DNA of 64,000 nt. It comes from Alitta virens (Eukaryota > Annelida > Polychaeta > Phyllodocida > Nereididae). The notes under the pieces were generated by a model, which searched no databases, was not told the origin of the DNA, and was given only the letters and a program-made list of their open reading frames with translations. Shown here piece by piece: positions 25,301 to 40,487 of this stretch (position 1 is the stretch's first letter; each line of letters begins with the position of its first letter). Location of the stretch: positions 9,879,526 to 9,943,525 of the forward strand of contig OW028581.1 of NCBI GenBank assembly GCA_932294295.1. The letters run 5' to 3'. A program made the translations under genes and the position numbers.

Positions 25301-28300
25301 TCGAACATTTCAGAATTGTCAAACTCAATTTTCAATCAAACCAAAATGGTTGGACTGAATGTTTGATTAACTCAGATTGGTCAACAGAATGTCTGATCAA
25401 CTCAGAATAGTCAGACTCAATGATCGATCATCTCAGAATTGTCAAACTCAATGATCGAACATTTCAGAATTGTCAAACTCAATTTTCATTCAAACCAAAA
25501 TGGTTGGACTCAATGTTTGATTAATTCAGAATGGTCTTATGGAATGTTTCATCAACTCAGAATAGTCAAACTCAATGATCGAACATTTCAGAATTGTCAA
25601 ACTCAATTTTCATTCAAACCAAAATGGTTGGACTCAATGTTTGATTAGCTCAGAATGGTCATACTAAATGTTTGACCAAATCAGAATAGTCAAACTCAAT
25701 GATCGAACATTTCAGAATTGTCAAACTCAATGATCGAACATTTCAGAATTGTCAAACTCAATTTTCATTCAAACCAAAATGGTTGGACTCAATGTTTGAT
25801 TAATTCAGAATGGTCATATTGAATGTTTGATCAACTCAGAAGAGTCAAACTCAATGATCGAACATTTCCGAATTTTCAAACTCAATTTTCATTTAAACCA
25901 AAATGGTTGGACTCAATGTTTGATTAGCTCAGAATGGTCATACTAAATGTTTGACCAAATCAGAATAGTCAAACTCAATGATCGAACATTTCAGAATTGT
26001 CAAACTCAATGATCGAACATTTCAGAATTGTCAAACTCAATTTTAATTTAAACCAAAATGGTTGGACTCAATGTTTGATTAATTCCGAATGGTCATACTG
26101 AATGTTTGACCAAATCAGAATAGTCAAACTGAATGATCGAACATTTCAGAATTGTCAAACGCAATTTTCAATCAAACCAAAATGGTTGGACTCAATGTAT
26201 GATTATCTGAGAATGGTCATACTGGATGTTTGATCAACTCAGAATAGTCAGACTCAATGATCAATCATCTCAGAATTGTCAAACTCAATGATCGAACATT
26301 TCAGAATTGTCAAACTCAATTTTCATTCAAACCAAAATGGTTGGACTCAATGTTTGATTAATTCAGAATGGTCATACTGAATGTTTGATCAACTCAGAAT
26401 AGTCAAACTCAATGATCGAACATTTCAGAATTGTCAAACTCAATTTTCATTCAAACCAAAATGGTTGGACTCAATGTTTGATTAGCTCAGCATGGTCATA
26501 CTAAATGTTTGACCAAATCAGAATAGTCAAACTCAATGATCGAACATTTCAGAATTGTCAAACTCAATGATCGAACATTTCAGAATTGTCAAACTCCATT
26601 TTCATTCAAACCAAAATGGTTGGACTCAATGTTTGATTAATTCAGAATGGTCATACTGAATGTTTGACCAAATCAGAATAGTCAAACTCAATGATCGAAC
26701 ATTTCAGAATTGTCAAACTCAATTTTCAATCAAACCAAAATGGTTGGACTGAATGTTTGATTAACTCAGATTGGTCAACAGAATGTCTGATCAACTCAGA
26801 ATAGTCAGACTCAATGATCGATCATCTCAGAATTGTCAAACTCAATGATCGAACATTTCAGAATTGTCAAACTCAATTTTCATTCAAACCAAAATGGTTG
26901 GACTCAATGTTTGATTAATTCAGAATGGTCATATGGAATGTTTCATCAACTCAGAATAGTCAAACTCAATGATCGAACATTTCAGAATTGTCAAACTCAA
27001 TTTTCATTCAAACCAAAATGGTTGGACTCAATGTTTGATTAGCTCAGAATGGTCATACTAAATGTTTGACCAAATCAGAATAGTCAAACTCAATGATCGA
27101 ACATTTCAGAATTGTCAAACTCAATGATCGAACATTTCAGAATTGTCAAACTCAATTTTCATTCAAACCAAAATGGTTGGACTCAATGTTTGATTAATTC
27201 AGAATGGTCATATTGAATGTTTGATCAACTCAGAAGAGTCAAACTCAATGATCGAACATTTCCGAATTGTCAAACTCAATTTTCATTTAAACCAAAATGG
27301 TTGGACTCAATGTTTGATTAGCTCAGAATGGTCATACTAAATGTTTGACCAAATCAGAATAGTCAAACTCAATGATCGAACATTTCAGAATTGTCAAACT
27401 CAATGATCGAACATTTCAGAATTGTCAAACTCAATTTTCATTCAAACCAAAATGGTTGGACTCAAAGTTTGATTAATTCAGAATGGTCATACTGAATGTT
27501 TGACAAAATCAGAATTGTCAAACTCAATGATCGAACATTTCCGAATTGTCAAACTCAATTTTCAATCAAACCAAAATGGTTGGACTCAATGTATGATTAT
27601 CTCAGAATGGTCATACTGAATGTTTGATCAACTCAGAATAGTCAGACTCAATGATCGATCATCTCAGAATTGTCAAACTCAATGATCGAACATTTCAGAA
27701 TTGTCAAACTCAATTTTCATTCAAACCAAAATGGTTGGACTCAATGTTTGATTAATTCAGAATGGTCATACTGAATGTTTGACCAAATCAGAATAGTCAA
27801 ACTCAATGATCGAACATTTCCGAATTGTCAAACTCAATTTTCATTCAAACCAAAATGGTTGGACTGAATGTTTGATTAACTCAGATTGGTCAAACAGAAT
27901 GTCTGATCAACTCAGAATAGTCAGACTCAATGATCGATCATCTCAGAATTGTCAAACTCAATGATCGAACATTTCAGAATTGTCAAACGCAATTTTCATT
28001 CAAACCAAAATGGTTGGACTGAATGTTTGATTAACTCAGATTGGTCAAACAGAATGTCTGATCAACTCAGAATAGTCAGACTCAATGATCGATCATCTCA
28101 GAATTGTCAAACTCAATGATCGAACATTTCAGAATTGTCAAACTCAATTTTCATTCCAACCAAAATGGTTGGACTCAATGTTTGATTAATTCAGAATGGT
28201 CAAACAGAATGTCTGATCAACTCAGAATAGTCAGACTCAATGATCGATCATCTCAGAATTGTCAAACTCAATGATCGAACATTTCAGAATTGTCAAACTC

Positions 28301-29356
28301 AATTTTCATTCAAACCAAAATGGTTGGACTCAATGTTTGATTAATTCAGAATGGTCATACTGAATGTTTGATCAACTCAGAATAGTCAAACTCAATGATC
28401 GAACATTTCCGAATTGTCAAACTCAATTTTCATTCAAACCAAAATGGTTGGACTCAATGTTTGATTAATTCAGAATGGTCATACTGAATGTTTGACCAAA
28501 TCAGAATAGTCAAACTCAATGATCGAACATTTCAGAATTGTCAAACTCAATTTTCAATCAAACCAAAATGGTTGGACTGAATGTTTGATTAACTCAGATT
28601 GGTCAAACAGAATGTCTGATCAACTCAGAATAGTCAGACTCAATGATCGATCATCTCAGAATTGTCAAACTCAATGATCGAACATTTCAGAATTGTCAAA
28701 CTCAATTGTCATTCAAACCAAAATGGTTGGACTCAATGTTTGATTAGCTCTGAATGGTCATACTAAATGTTTGACCAAATCAGAATAGTCAAACTCAATG
28801 ATCGAACATTTCAGAATTGTCAAACTCAATGATCGAACATTTCAAAATTGTCAAACTCAATTTTCATTCAAACCAAAATGGTTGGACTCAATGTTTGATT
28901 CATTCAGAATGGTCATATTGAATGTTTCAGAATAGTCAAACTCAATGATCGAACATTTCAGAATTGTCAAACTCAATTTTCATTCAAACCAAAATGGTTG
29001 GACTCAATGTTTGATTAGCTCAGAATGGTCATACTAAATGTTTGACCAAATCAGAATAGTCAAACTCAATGATCGAACATTTCAGAATTGTCAAACTCAA
29101 TGATCGAACATTTCAGAATTGTCAAACTCAATTTTCATTCAAACCAAAATGGTTGGACTCAATGTTTGATTAATTCAGAATGGTCATTCTGAATGTTTGA
29201 CCAAATCAGAATTGTCAAACTGAATGATCGAACATTTCAGAATTGTCAAACGCAATTTTCAATCAAACCAAAATGGTTGGAATCAATGTATGATTATCTC
29301 AGAGTGGTCATACTGAATGTTTGATCAACTCAGTATAGTCAGACTCAATGATCGAT
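21780..29356 (+). repeat. Super-repeat copy 1, 7,577 bp
   Basis: This stretch aligns with the one starting near 29,357 at a shift of 7,577 bp up to about 23,893. After an 18-monomer gap in the second copy the shift is 7,019 bp. Anchors: TCATATTGAATGTTTCATC (23,034 and 30,611), the 23-bp monomer (23,881 and 31,458), then AACGATCG (24,458 and 31,477), GAATTTTC (25,871 and 32,890) and CTCAAAGTTTG (27,462 and 34,481). Inside lie 25,439 and 26,833, starts of a 1,394-bp pair. Confidence 0.8.
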
Positions 29357-32300
29357 CATCTCAGAATTGTCAAACTCAATGATCGAACATTTCAGAATTG
29401 TCAAACTCAATTTTCATTCAAACCAAAATGGTTGGACTCAATGTTTGATTAATTCAGAATGGTCATATGGAATGTTTCATCAACTCAGAATAGTCAAACT
29501 CAATGATCGAACATTTCAGAATTGTCAAACTCAATTTTCATTCAAACCAAAATGGTTGGACTCAATGTTTGATTAGCTCAGAATGGTCATACTAAATGTT
29601 TGACCAAATCAGAATAGTCAAACTCAATGATCGAACATTTCAGAATTGTCAAACTCAATGATCGAACATTTCAGAATTGTCAAACTCAATTTTCATTCAA
29701 ACCAAAATGGTTGGACTCAATGTTTGATTAATTCAGAATGGTCATACTGAATGTTTGACAAAATCAGAATTGTCAAACTCAATGATCGAACATTTCAGAA
29801 TTGTCAAACTCAATTTTCAATCAAATCAAAATGGTTGGACTCAATGTATGATTATCTCAGAATGGTCATACTGAATGTTTGATCAACTCAGAATAGTCAG
29901 ACTCAATGATCGATCATCTCAGAATTGTCAAACTCAATGATCGAACATTTCAGAATTGTCAAACTCAATTTTCATTCAAACCAAAATGGTTGGACTCAAT
30001 GTTTGATTAATTCAGAATGGTCATACTGAATGTTTGACCAAATCAGAATAGTCAAACTCAATGATCGAACATTTCCGAATTGTCAAACTCAATTTTCATT
30101 CAAACCAAAATGGTTGGACTGAATGTTTGATTAACTCAGATTGGTCAAACAGAATGTCTGATCAACTCAGAATAGTCAGACTCAATGATCGATCATCTCA
30201 GAATTGTCAAACTCAATGATCGAACATTTCAGAATTGTCAAACGCAATTTTCATTCAAACCAAAATGGTTGGACTGAATGTTTGATTAACTCAGATTGGT
30301 CAAACAGAATGTCTGATCAACTCAGAATAGTCAGACTCAATGATCGATCATCTCAGAATTGTCAAACTCAATGATCGAACATTTCAGAATTGTCAAACTC
30401 AATTTTCATTCCAACCAAAATGGTTGGACTCAATGTTTGATTAATTCAGAATGGTCAAACAGAATGTCTGATCAACTCAGAATAGTCAGACTCAATGATC
30501 GATCATCTCAGAATTGTCAAACTCAATGATCGAACATTTCAGAATTGTCAAACTCAATTTTCATTCAAACCAAAATGGTTGGACTCAATGTTTGATTAAT
30601 TCAGAATGGTCATATTGAATGTTTCATCAACTCAGAAGAGTCAAACTCAATGATCGAACATTTCCGAATTGTCAAATTCAATTTTCATTTAAACCAAAAT
30701 GGTTGGACTCAATGTTTGATTAGCTCAGAATGGTCATACTAAATGTTTGACCAAATCAGAATAGTCAAACTCAATGATCGAACATTTCAGAATTGTCAAA
30801 CTCAATGATCGAACATTTCAGAATTGTCAAACTCAATTTTCATTCAAACCAAAATGGTTGGACTCAATGTTTGATTAATTCCGAATGGTCATCCTGAATG
30901 TTTGACCAAATCAGAATAGTCAAACTGAATGATCGAACATTTCAGAATTGTCAAACGCAATTTTCAATCAAACCAAAATGGTTGGACTGAATGTTTGATT
31001 AACTCAGATTGGTCAAACAGAATGTCTGATCAACTCAGAATAGTCAGACTCAATGATCGATCATCTCAGAATTGTCAAACTCAATGATCGAACATTTCAG
31101 AATTGTCAAACTCAATTTTCATTCAAACCAAAATGGTTGGACTCAATGTTTGATTAATTCAGAATGGTCATACGGAATGTTTCATCAACTCAGAATAGTC
31201 AAACTCAATGATCGAACATTTCAGAATTGTCAAACTCAATTTTCATTCAAACCAAAATGGTTGGACTCAATGTTTGATTAGCTCTGAATGGTCATACTAA
31301 ATGTTTGACCAAATCAGAATAGTCAAACTCAATGATCGAACATTTCAGAATTGTCAAACTCAATGATCGAACATTTCAAAATTGTCAAACTCAATTTTCA
31401 TTCAAACCAAAATGGTTGGACTCAATGTTTGATTAATTCAGAAAGGTCATATTGAATGTTTCAGAATAGTCAAACTCAACGATCGAACATTTCCGAATTG
31501 TCAAACTCAATTTTCATTCAAACCAAAATGGTTGGACTCAATGTTTGATTAGCTCAGAATGGTCATACTAAATGTTTGACCAAATCAGAATAGTCAAACT
31601 CAATGATCGAACATTTCAGAATTGTCAAACTCAATGATCGAACATTTCAGAATTGTCAAACTCAATTTTCATTCAAACCAAAATGGTTGGACTCAATGTT
31701 TGATAATTTCAGAATGGTCATACTGAATGGCTGACCAAATCAGAATAGTCAAACTCAATGATCGAACATTTCAGAATTGTCAAACTCAATTTTCAATCAA
31801 ACCAAAATGGTTGGACTGAATGTTTGATTAACTCAGATTGGTCAAACAGAATGTCTGATCAACTCAGAATTGTCAGACTCAATGATCGATCATCTCAGAA
31901 TTGTCAAACTCAATGATCGAACATTTCAGAATTGTCAAACTCAATTTTCATTCAAACCAAAATGGTTGGACTCAATGTTTGATTAATTCAGAATGGTCAT
32001 ACTGAATGTTTGATCAACTCAGAATAGTCAAACTCAATGATCGAACATTTCCGAATTGTCAAACTCAATTTTCATTCAAACCAAAATGGTTGGACTCAAT
32101 GTTTGATTAGCTCAGCATGGTCATACTAAATGTTTGACCAAATCAGAATAGTCAAACTCAATGATCGAACATTTCAGAATTGTCAAACTCAATGATCGAA
32201 CATTTCAGAATTGTCAAACTCCATTTTCATTCAAACCAAAATGGTTGGACTCAATGTTTGATTAATTCAGAATGGTCATACTGAATGTTTGACCAAATCA

Positions 32301-35300
32301 GAATAGTCAAACTCAATGATCGAACATTTCAGAATTGTCAAACTCAATTTTCAATCAAACCAAAATGGTTGGACTGAATGTTTGATTAACTCAGATTGGT
32401 CAACAGAATGTCTGATCAACTCAGAATAGTCAGACTCAATGATCGATCATCTCAGAATTGTCAAACTCAATGATCGAACATTTCAGAATTGTCAAACTCA
32501 ATTTTCATTCAAACCAAAATGGTTGGACTCAATGTTTGATTAATTCAGAATGGTCATATGGAATGTTTCATCAACTCAGAATAGTCAAACTCAATGATCG
32601 AACATTTCAGAATTGTCAAACTCAATTTTCATTCAAACCAAAATGGTTGGACTCAATGTTTGATTAGCTCAGAATGGTCATACTAAATGTTTGACCAAAT
32701 CAGAATAGTCAAACTCAATGATCGAACATTTCAGAATTGTCAAACTCAATGATCGAACATTTCAGAATTGTCAAACTCAATTTTCATTCAAACCAAAATG
32801 GTTGGACTCAATGTTTGATTAATTCAGAATGGTCATATTGAATGTTTGATCAACTCAGAAGAGTCAAACTCAATGATCGAACATTTCCGAATTTTCAAAC
32901 TCAATTTTCATTTAAACCAAAATGGTTGGACTCAATGTTTGATTAGCTCAGAATGGTCATACTAAATGTTTGACCAAATCAGAATAGTCAAACTCAATGA
33001 TCGAACATTTCAGAATTGTCAAACTCAATGATCGAACATTTCAGAATTGTCAAACTCAATTTTAATTTAAACCAAAATGGTTGGACTCAATGTTTGATTA
33101 ATTCCGAATGGTCATACTGAATGTTTGACCAAATCAGAATAGTCAAACTGAATGATCGAACATTTCAGAATTGTCAAACGCAATTTTCAATCAAACCAAA
33201 ATGGTTGGACTCAATGTATGATTATCTGAGAATGGTCATACTGGATGTTTGATCAACTCAGAATAGTCAGACTCAATGATCAATCATCTCAGAATTGTCA
33301 AACTCAATGATCGAACATTTCAGAATTGTCAAACTCAATTTTCATTCAAACCAAAATGGTTGGACTCAATGTTTGATTAATTCAGAATGGTCATACTGAA
33401 TGTTTGATCAACTCAGAATAGTCAAACTCAATGATCGAACATTTCAGAATTGTCAAACTCAATTTTCATTCAAACCAAAATGGTTGAACTCAATGTTTGA
33501 TTAGCTCAGCATGGTCATACTAACTGTTTGACCAAATCAGAATAGTCAAACTCAATGATCGAACATTTCAGAATTGTCAAACTCAATGATCGAACATTTC
33601 AGAATTGTCAAACTCCATTTTCATTCAAACCAAAATGGTTGGACTCAATGTTTGATTAATTCAGAATGGTCATACTGAATGTTTGACCAAATCAGAATAG
33701 TCAAACTCAATGATCGAACATTTCAGAATTGTCAAACTCAATTTTCAATCAAACCAAAATGGTTGGACTGAATGTTTGATTAACTCAGATTGGTCAACAG
33801 AATGTCTGATCAACTCAGAATAGTCAGACTCAATGATCGATCATCTCAGAATTGTCAAACTCAATGATCGAACATTTCAGAATTGTCAAACTCAATTTTC
33901 ATTCAAACCAAAATGGTTGGACTCAATGTTTGATTAATTCAGAATGGTCATATGGAATGTTTCATCAACTCAGAATAGTCAAACTCAATGATCGAACATT
34001 TCAGAATTGTCAAACTCAATTTTCATTCAAACCAAAATGGTTGGACTCAATGTTTGATTAGCTCAGAATGGTCATACTAAATGTTTGACCAAATCAGAAT
34101 AGTCAAACTCAATGATCGAACATTTCAGAATTGTCAAACTCAATGATCGAACATTTCAGAATTGTCAAACTCAATTTTCATTCAAACCAAAATGGTTGGA
34201 CTCAATGTTTGATTAATTCAGAATGGTCATATTGAATGTTTCATCAACTCAGAAGAGTCAAACTCAATGATCGAACATTTCCGAATTGTCAAACTCAATT
34301 TTCATTTAAACCAAAATGGTTGGACTCAATGTTTGATTAGCTCAGAATGGTCATACTAAATGTTTGACCAAATCAGAATAGTCAAACTCAATGATCGAAC
34401 ATTTCAGAATTGTCAAACTCAATGATCGAACATTTCAGAATTGTCAAACTCAATTTTCATTCAAACCAAAATGGTTGGACTCAAAGTTTGATTAATTCAG
34501 AATGGTCATACTGAATGTTTGACAAAATCAGAATTGTCAAACTCAATGATCGAACATTTCCGAATTGTCAAACTCAATTTTCAATCAAACCAAAATGGTT
34601 GGACTCAATGTATGATTATCTCAGAATGGTCATACTGAATGTTTGATCAACTCAGAATAGTCAGACTCAATGATCGATCATCTCAGAATTGTCAAACTCA
34701 ATGATCGAACATTTCAGAATTGTCAAACTCAATTTTCATTCAAACCAAAATGGTTGGACTCAATGTTTGATTAATTCAGAATGGTCATACTGAATGTTTG
34801 ACCAAATCAGAATAGTCAAACTCAATGATCGAACATTTCCGAATTGTCAAACTCAATTTTCATTCAAACCAAAATGGTTGGACTGAATGTTTGATTAACT
34901 CAGATTGGTCAAACAGAATGTCTGATCAACTCAGAATAGTCAGACTCAATGATCGATCATCTCAGAATTGTCAAACTCAATGATCGAACATTTCAGAATT
35001 GTCAAACGCAATTTTCATTCAAACCAAAATGGTTGGACTGAATGTTTGATTAACTCAGATTGGTCAAACAGAATGTCTGATCAACTCAGAATAGTCAGAC
35101 TCAATGATCGATCATCTCAGAATTGTCAAACTCAATGATCGAACATTTCAGAATTGTCAAACTCAATTTTCATTCCAACCAAAATGGTTGGACTCAATGT
35201 TTGATTAATTCAGAATGGTCAAACAGAATGTCTGATCAACTCAGAATAGTCAGACTCAATGATCGATCATCTCAGAATTGTCAAACTCAATGATCGAACA

Positions 35301-35661
35301 TTTCAGAATTGTCAAACTCAATTTTCATTCAAACCAAAATGGTTGGACTCAATGTTTGATTAATTCAGAATGGTCATACTGAATGTTTGATCAACTCAGA
35401 ATAGTCAAACTCAATGATCGAACATTTCCGAATTGTCAAACTCAATTTTCATTCAAACCAAAATGGTTGGACTCAATGTTTGATTAATTCAGAATGGTCA
35501 TACTGAATGTTTGACCAAATCAGAATAGTCAAACTCAATGATCGAACATTTCAGAATTGTCAAACTCAATTTTCAATCAAACCAAAATGGTTGGACTGAA
35601 TGTTTGATTAACTCAGATTGGTCAAACAGAATGTCTGATCAACTCAGAATAGTCAGACTCA
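29357..35661 (+). repeat. Super-repeat copy 2, with an 18-monomer deletion
   Basis: This is a copy of 21,780-28,642. At about 31,470 the sequence passes directly from the 23-bp monomer to AACGATCG, skipping 558 bp (18 monomers) present at about 23,894-24,451 in copy 1. The join lies in the shared string CAGAATAGTCAAACTCAA, as expected for homologous exchange between like monomers. The end near 35,661 is the breakpoint of the 1,519-bp duplication. A private TGAATGGCTGACC lies near 31,726. Confidence 0.8.
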
Positions 35662-37180
35662 ATGATCGAACATTTCAGAATTGTCAAACTCAATTTTCAT
35701 TCAAACCAAAATGGTTGGACTCAATGTTTGATTAATTCAGAATGGTCATATTGAATGTTTCATCAACTCAGAAGAGTCAAACTCAATGATCGAACATTTC
35801 CGAATTGTCAAACTCAATTTTCATTTAAACCAAAATGGTTGGACTCAATGTTTGATTAGCTCAGAATGGTCATACTAAATGTTTGACCAAATCAGAATAG
35901 TCAAACTCAATGATCGAACATTTCAGAATTGTCAAACTCAATGATCGAACATTTCAGAATTGTCAAACTCAATTTTCATTCAAACCAAAATGGTTGGACT
36001 CAAAGTTTGATTAATTCAGAATGGTCATACTGAATGTTTGACAAAATCAGAATTGTCAAACTCAATGATCGAACATTTCCGAATTGTCAAACTCAATTTT
36101 CAATCAAACCAAAATGGTTGGACTCAATGTATGATTATCTCAGAATGGTCATACTGAATGTTTGATCAACTCAGAATAGTCAGACTCAATGATCGATCAT
36201 CTCAGAATTGTCAAACTCAATGATCGAACATTTCAGAATTGTCAAACTCAATTTTCATTCAAACCAAAATGGTTGGACTCAATGTTTGATTAATTCAGAA
36301 TGGTCATACTGAATGTTTGACCAAATCAGAATAGTCAAACTCAATGATCGAACATTTCCGAATTGTCAAACTCAATTTTCATTCAAACCAAAATGGTTGG
36401 ACTGAATGTTTGATTAACTCAGATTGGTCAAACAGAATGTCTGATCAACTCAGAATAGTCAGACTCAATGATCGATCATCTCAGAATTGTCAAACTCAAT
36501 GATCGAACATTTCAGAATTGTCAAACGCAATTTTCATTCAAACCAAAATGGTTGGACTGAATGTTTGATTAACTCAGATTGGTCAAACAGAATGTCTGAT
36601 CAACTCAGAATAGTCAGACTCAATGATCGATCATCTCAGAATTGTCAAACTCAATGATCGAACATTTCAGAATTGTCAAACTCAATTTTCATTCCAACCA
36701 AAATGGTTGGACTCAATGTTTGATTAATTCAGAATGGTCAAACAGAATGTCTGATCAACTCAGAATAGTCAGACTCAATGATCGATCATCTCAGAATTGT
36801 CAAACTCAATGATCGAACATTTCAGAATTGTCAAACTCAATTTTCATTCAAACCAAAATGGTTGGACTCAATGTTTGATTAATTCAGAATGGTCATACTG
36901 AATGTTTGATCAACTCAGAATAGTCAAACTCAATGATCGAACATTTCCGAATTGTCAAACTCAATTTTCATTCAAACCAAAATGGTTGGACTCAATGTTT
37001 GATTAATTCAGAATGGTCATACTGAATGTTTGACCAAATCAGAATAGTCAAACTCAATGATCGAACATTTCAGAATTGTCAAACTCAATTTTCAATCAAA
37101 CCAAAATGGTTGGACTGAATGTTTGATTAACTCAGATTGGTCAAACAGAATGTCTGATCAACTCAGAATAGTCAGACTCA
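34143..37180 (+). repeat. 1,519-bp (49-mer) tandem duplication, two copies
   Basis: Copies at about 34,143-35,661 and 35,662-37,180 align at exactly 49 monomers: TTGAATGTTTCATC at 34,232 and 35,751, CTCAAAGTTTG at 34,480 and 35,999. The junction is visible: AGTCAGACTCAATGATCGAAC near 35,651 joins the start of an e monomer to the end of an a monomer, whereas the end of copy 2 continues into GATCGATCATCT. After 37,180 the order resumes as in 28,643 onward (shift 8,538 bp = 7,577 - 558 + 1,519). Confidence 0.88.
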
Positions 37181-40100
37181 ATGATCGATCATCTCAGAAT
37201 TGTCAAACTCAATGATCGAACATTTCAGAATTGTCAAACTCAATTTTCATTCAAACCAAAATGGTTGGACTCAATGTTTGATTAGCTCTGAATGGTCATA
37301 CTAAATGTTTGACCAAATCAGAATAGTCAAACTCAATGATCGAACATTTCAGAATTGTCAAACTCAATGATCGAACATTTCAAAATTGTCAAACTCAATT
37401 TTCATTCAAACCAAAATGGTTGGACTCAATGTTTGATTCATTCAGAATGGTCATATTGAATGTTTCAGAATAGTCAAACTCAATGATCGAACATTTCAGA
37501 ATTGTCAAACTCAATTTTCATTCAAACCAAAATGGTTGGACTCAATGTTTGATTAGCTCAGAATGGTCATACTAAATGTTTGACCAAATCAGAATAGTCA
37601 AACTCAATGATCGAACATTTCAGAATTGTCAAACTCAATGATCGAACATTTCAGAATTGTCAAACTCAATTTTCATTCAAACCAAAATGGTTGGACTCAA
37701 TGTTTGATTAATTCAGAATGGTCATTCTGAATGTTTGACCAAATCAGAATTGTCAAACTGAATGATCGAACATTTCAGAATTGTCAAACGCAATTTTCAA
37801 TCAAACCAAAATGGTTGGAATCAATGTATGATTATCTCAGAGTGGTCATACTGAATGTTTGATCAACTCAGTATAGTCAGACTCAATGATCGATCATCTC
37901 AGAATTGTCAAACTCAATGATCGAACATTTCAGAATTGTCAAACTCAATTTTCATTCAAACCAAAATGGTTGGACTCAATGTTTGATTAATTCAGAATGG
38001 TCATACTGAATGTTTGATCAACTCCGAATAGTCAAACTCAATGATCGAACATTTCAGAATTGTCAAACTCAATTTTCATTCAAACCAAAATGGTTGGACT
38101 CAATGTTTGATTAGCTCAGCATGGTCATACTAAATGTTTGACCAAATCAGAATAGTCAAACTCAATGATCGAACATTTCAGAATTGTCAAACTCAATGAT
38201 CGAACATTTCAGAATTGTCAAACTCCATTTTCATTCAAACCAAAATGGTTGGACTCAATGTTTGATTAATTCAGAATGGTCATACTGAATGTTTGACCAA
38301 ATCAGAATAGTCAAACTCAATGATCGAACATTTCAGAATTGTCAAACTCAATTTTCAATCAAACCAAAATGGTTGGACTGAATGTTTGATTAACTCAGAT
38401 TGGTCAACAGAATGTCTGATCAACTCAGAATAGTCAGACTCAATGATCGATCATCTCAGAATTGTCAAACTCAATGATCGAACATTTCAGAATTGTCAAA
38501 CTCAATTTTCATTCAAACCAAAATGGTTGGACTCAATGTTTGATTAATTCAGAATGGTCATATGGAATGTTTCATCAACTCAGAATAGTCAAACTCAATG
38601 ATCGAACATTTCAGAATTGTCAAACTCAGTTTTCATTCAAACCAAAATGGTTGGACTCAATGTTTGATTAGCTCAGAATGGTCATACTAAATGTTTGACC
38701 AAATCAGAATAGTCAAACTCAATGATCGAACATTTCAGAATTGTCAAACTCAATTTTCAATCAAACCAAAATGGTTGGACTCAATGTATGATTATCTCAG
38801 AATGGTCATACTGAATGTTTGATCAACTCAGAATAGTCAGACTCAATGATCGATCATCTCAGAATTGTCAAACTCAATGATCGAACATTTCAGAATTGTC
38901 AAACTCAATTTTCATTCAAACCAAAATGGTTGGACTCAATGTTTGATTAATTCAGAATGGTCATACTGAATGTTTGACCAAATCAGAATAGTCAAACTCA
39001 ATGATCGAACATTTCCGAATTGTCAAACTCAATTTTCATTCAAACCAAAATGGTTGGACTGAATGTTTGATTAACTCAGATTGGTCAAACAGAATGTCTG
39101 ATCAACTCAGAATAGTCAGACTCAATGATCGATCATCTCAGAATTGTCAAACTCAATGATCGAACATTTCAGAATTGTCAAACGCAATTTTCATTTAAAC
39201 CAAAATGGTTGGACTGAATGTTTGATTAACTCAGATTGGTCAAACAGAATGTCTGATCAACTCAGAATAGTCAGACTCAATGATCGATCATCTCAGAATT
39301 GTCAAACTCAATGATCGAACATTTCAGAATTGTCAAACTCAATTTTCATTCCAACCAAAATGGTTGGACTCAATGTTTGATTAATTCAGAATGGTCAAAC
39401 AGAATGTCTGATCAACTCAGAATAGTCAGACTCAATGATCGATCATCTCAGAATTGTCAAACTCAATGATCGAACATTTCAGAATTGTCAAACTCAATTT
39501 TCATTCAAACCAAAATGGTTGGACTCAATGTTTGATTAATTCAGAATGGTCATACTGAATGTTTGATCAACTCAGAATAGTCAAACTCAATGATCGAACA
39601 TTTCCGAATTGTCAAACTCAATTTTCATTCAAACCAAAATGGTTGGACTCAATGTTTGATTAATTCAGAATGGTCATACTGAATGTTTGACCAAATCAGA
39701 ATAGTCAAACTCAATGATCGAACATTTCAGAATTGTCAAACTCAATTTTCAATCAAACCAAAATGGTTGGACTGAATGTTTGATTAACTCAGATTGGTCA
39801 AACAGAATGTCTGATCAACTCAGAATAGTCAGACTCAATGATCGATCATCTCAGAATTGTCAAACTCAATGATCGAACATTTCAGAATTGTCAAACTCAA
39901 TTTTCATTCAAACCAAAATGGTTGGACTCAATGTTTGATTAATTCAGAATGGTCATACGAAATGTTTCATCAACTCAGAATAGTCAAACTCAATGATCGA
40001 ACATTTCAGAATTGTCAAACTCAATTTTCATTCAAACCAAAATGGTTGGACTCAATGTTTGATTACCTCTGAATGGTCATACTAAATGTTTGACCAAATC

Positions 40101-40487
40101 AGAATAGTCAAACTCAATGATCGAACATTTCAGAATTGTCAAACTCAATGATCGAACATTTCAAAATTGTCAAACTCAATTTTCATTCAAACCAAAATGG
40201 TTGGACTCAATGTTTGATTAATTCAGAATGGTCATATTGAATGTTTCAGAATAGTCAAACTCAATGATCGAACATTTCCGAATTGTCAAACTCAATTTTC
40301 ATTCAAACCAAAATGGTTGGACTCAATGTTTGATTAGCTCAGAATGGTCATACTAAATGTTTGACCAAATCAGAATAGTCAAACTCAATGATCGAACATT
40401 TCAGAATTGTCAAACTCAATGATCGAACATTTCAGAATTGTCAAACTCAATTTTCATTCAAACCAAAATGGTTGGACTCAATGTTTG
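36444..40487 (+). repeat. Super-repeat copy 3 (left partner)
   Basis: This block matches 44,577-48,218, first at a shift of 8,133 bp (AACGCAA at 36,524 and 44,657; GATTAGCTCTG at 37,280 and 45,413; ACTCCG at 38,021 and 46,154) and after about 38,120 at 7,731 bp (for example the TCATACGAAATG d variant near 39,953 and 47,684). The 402-bp difference is 13 monomers including one 30-bp f. Positions 37,181-38,004 also match 28,643-29,466. Confidence 0.78.
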
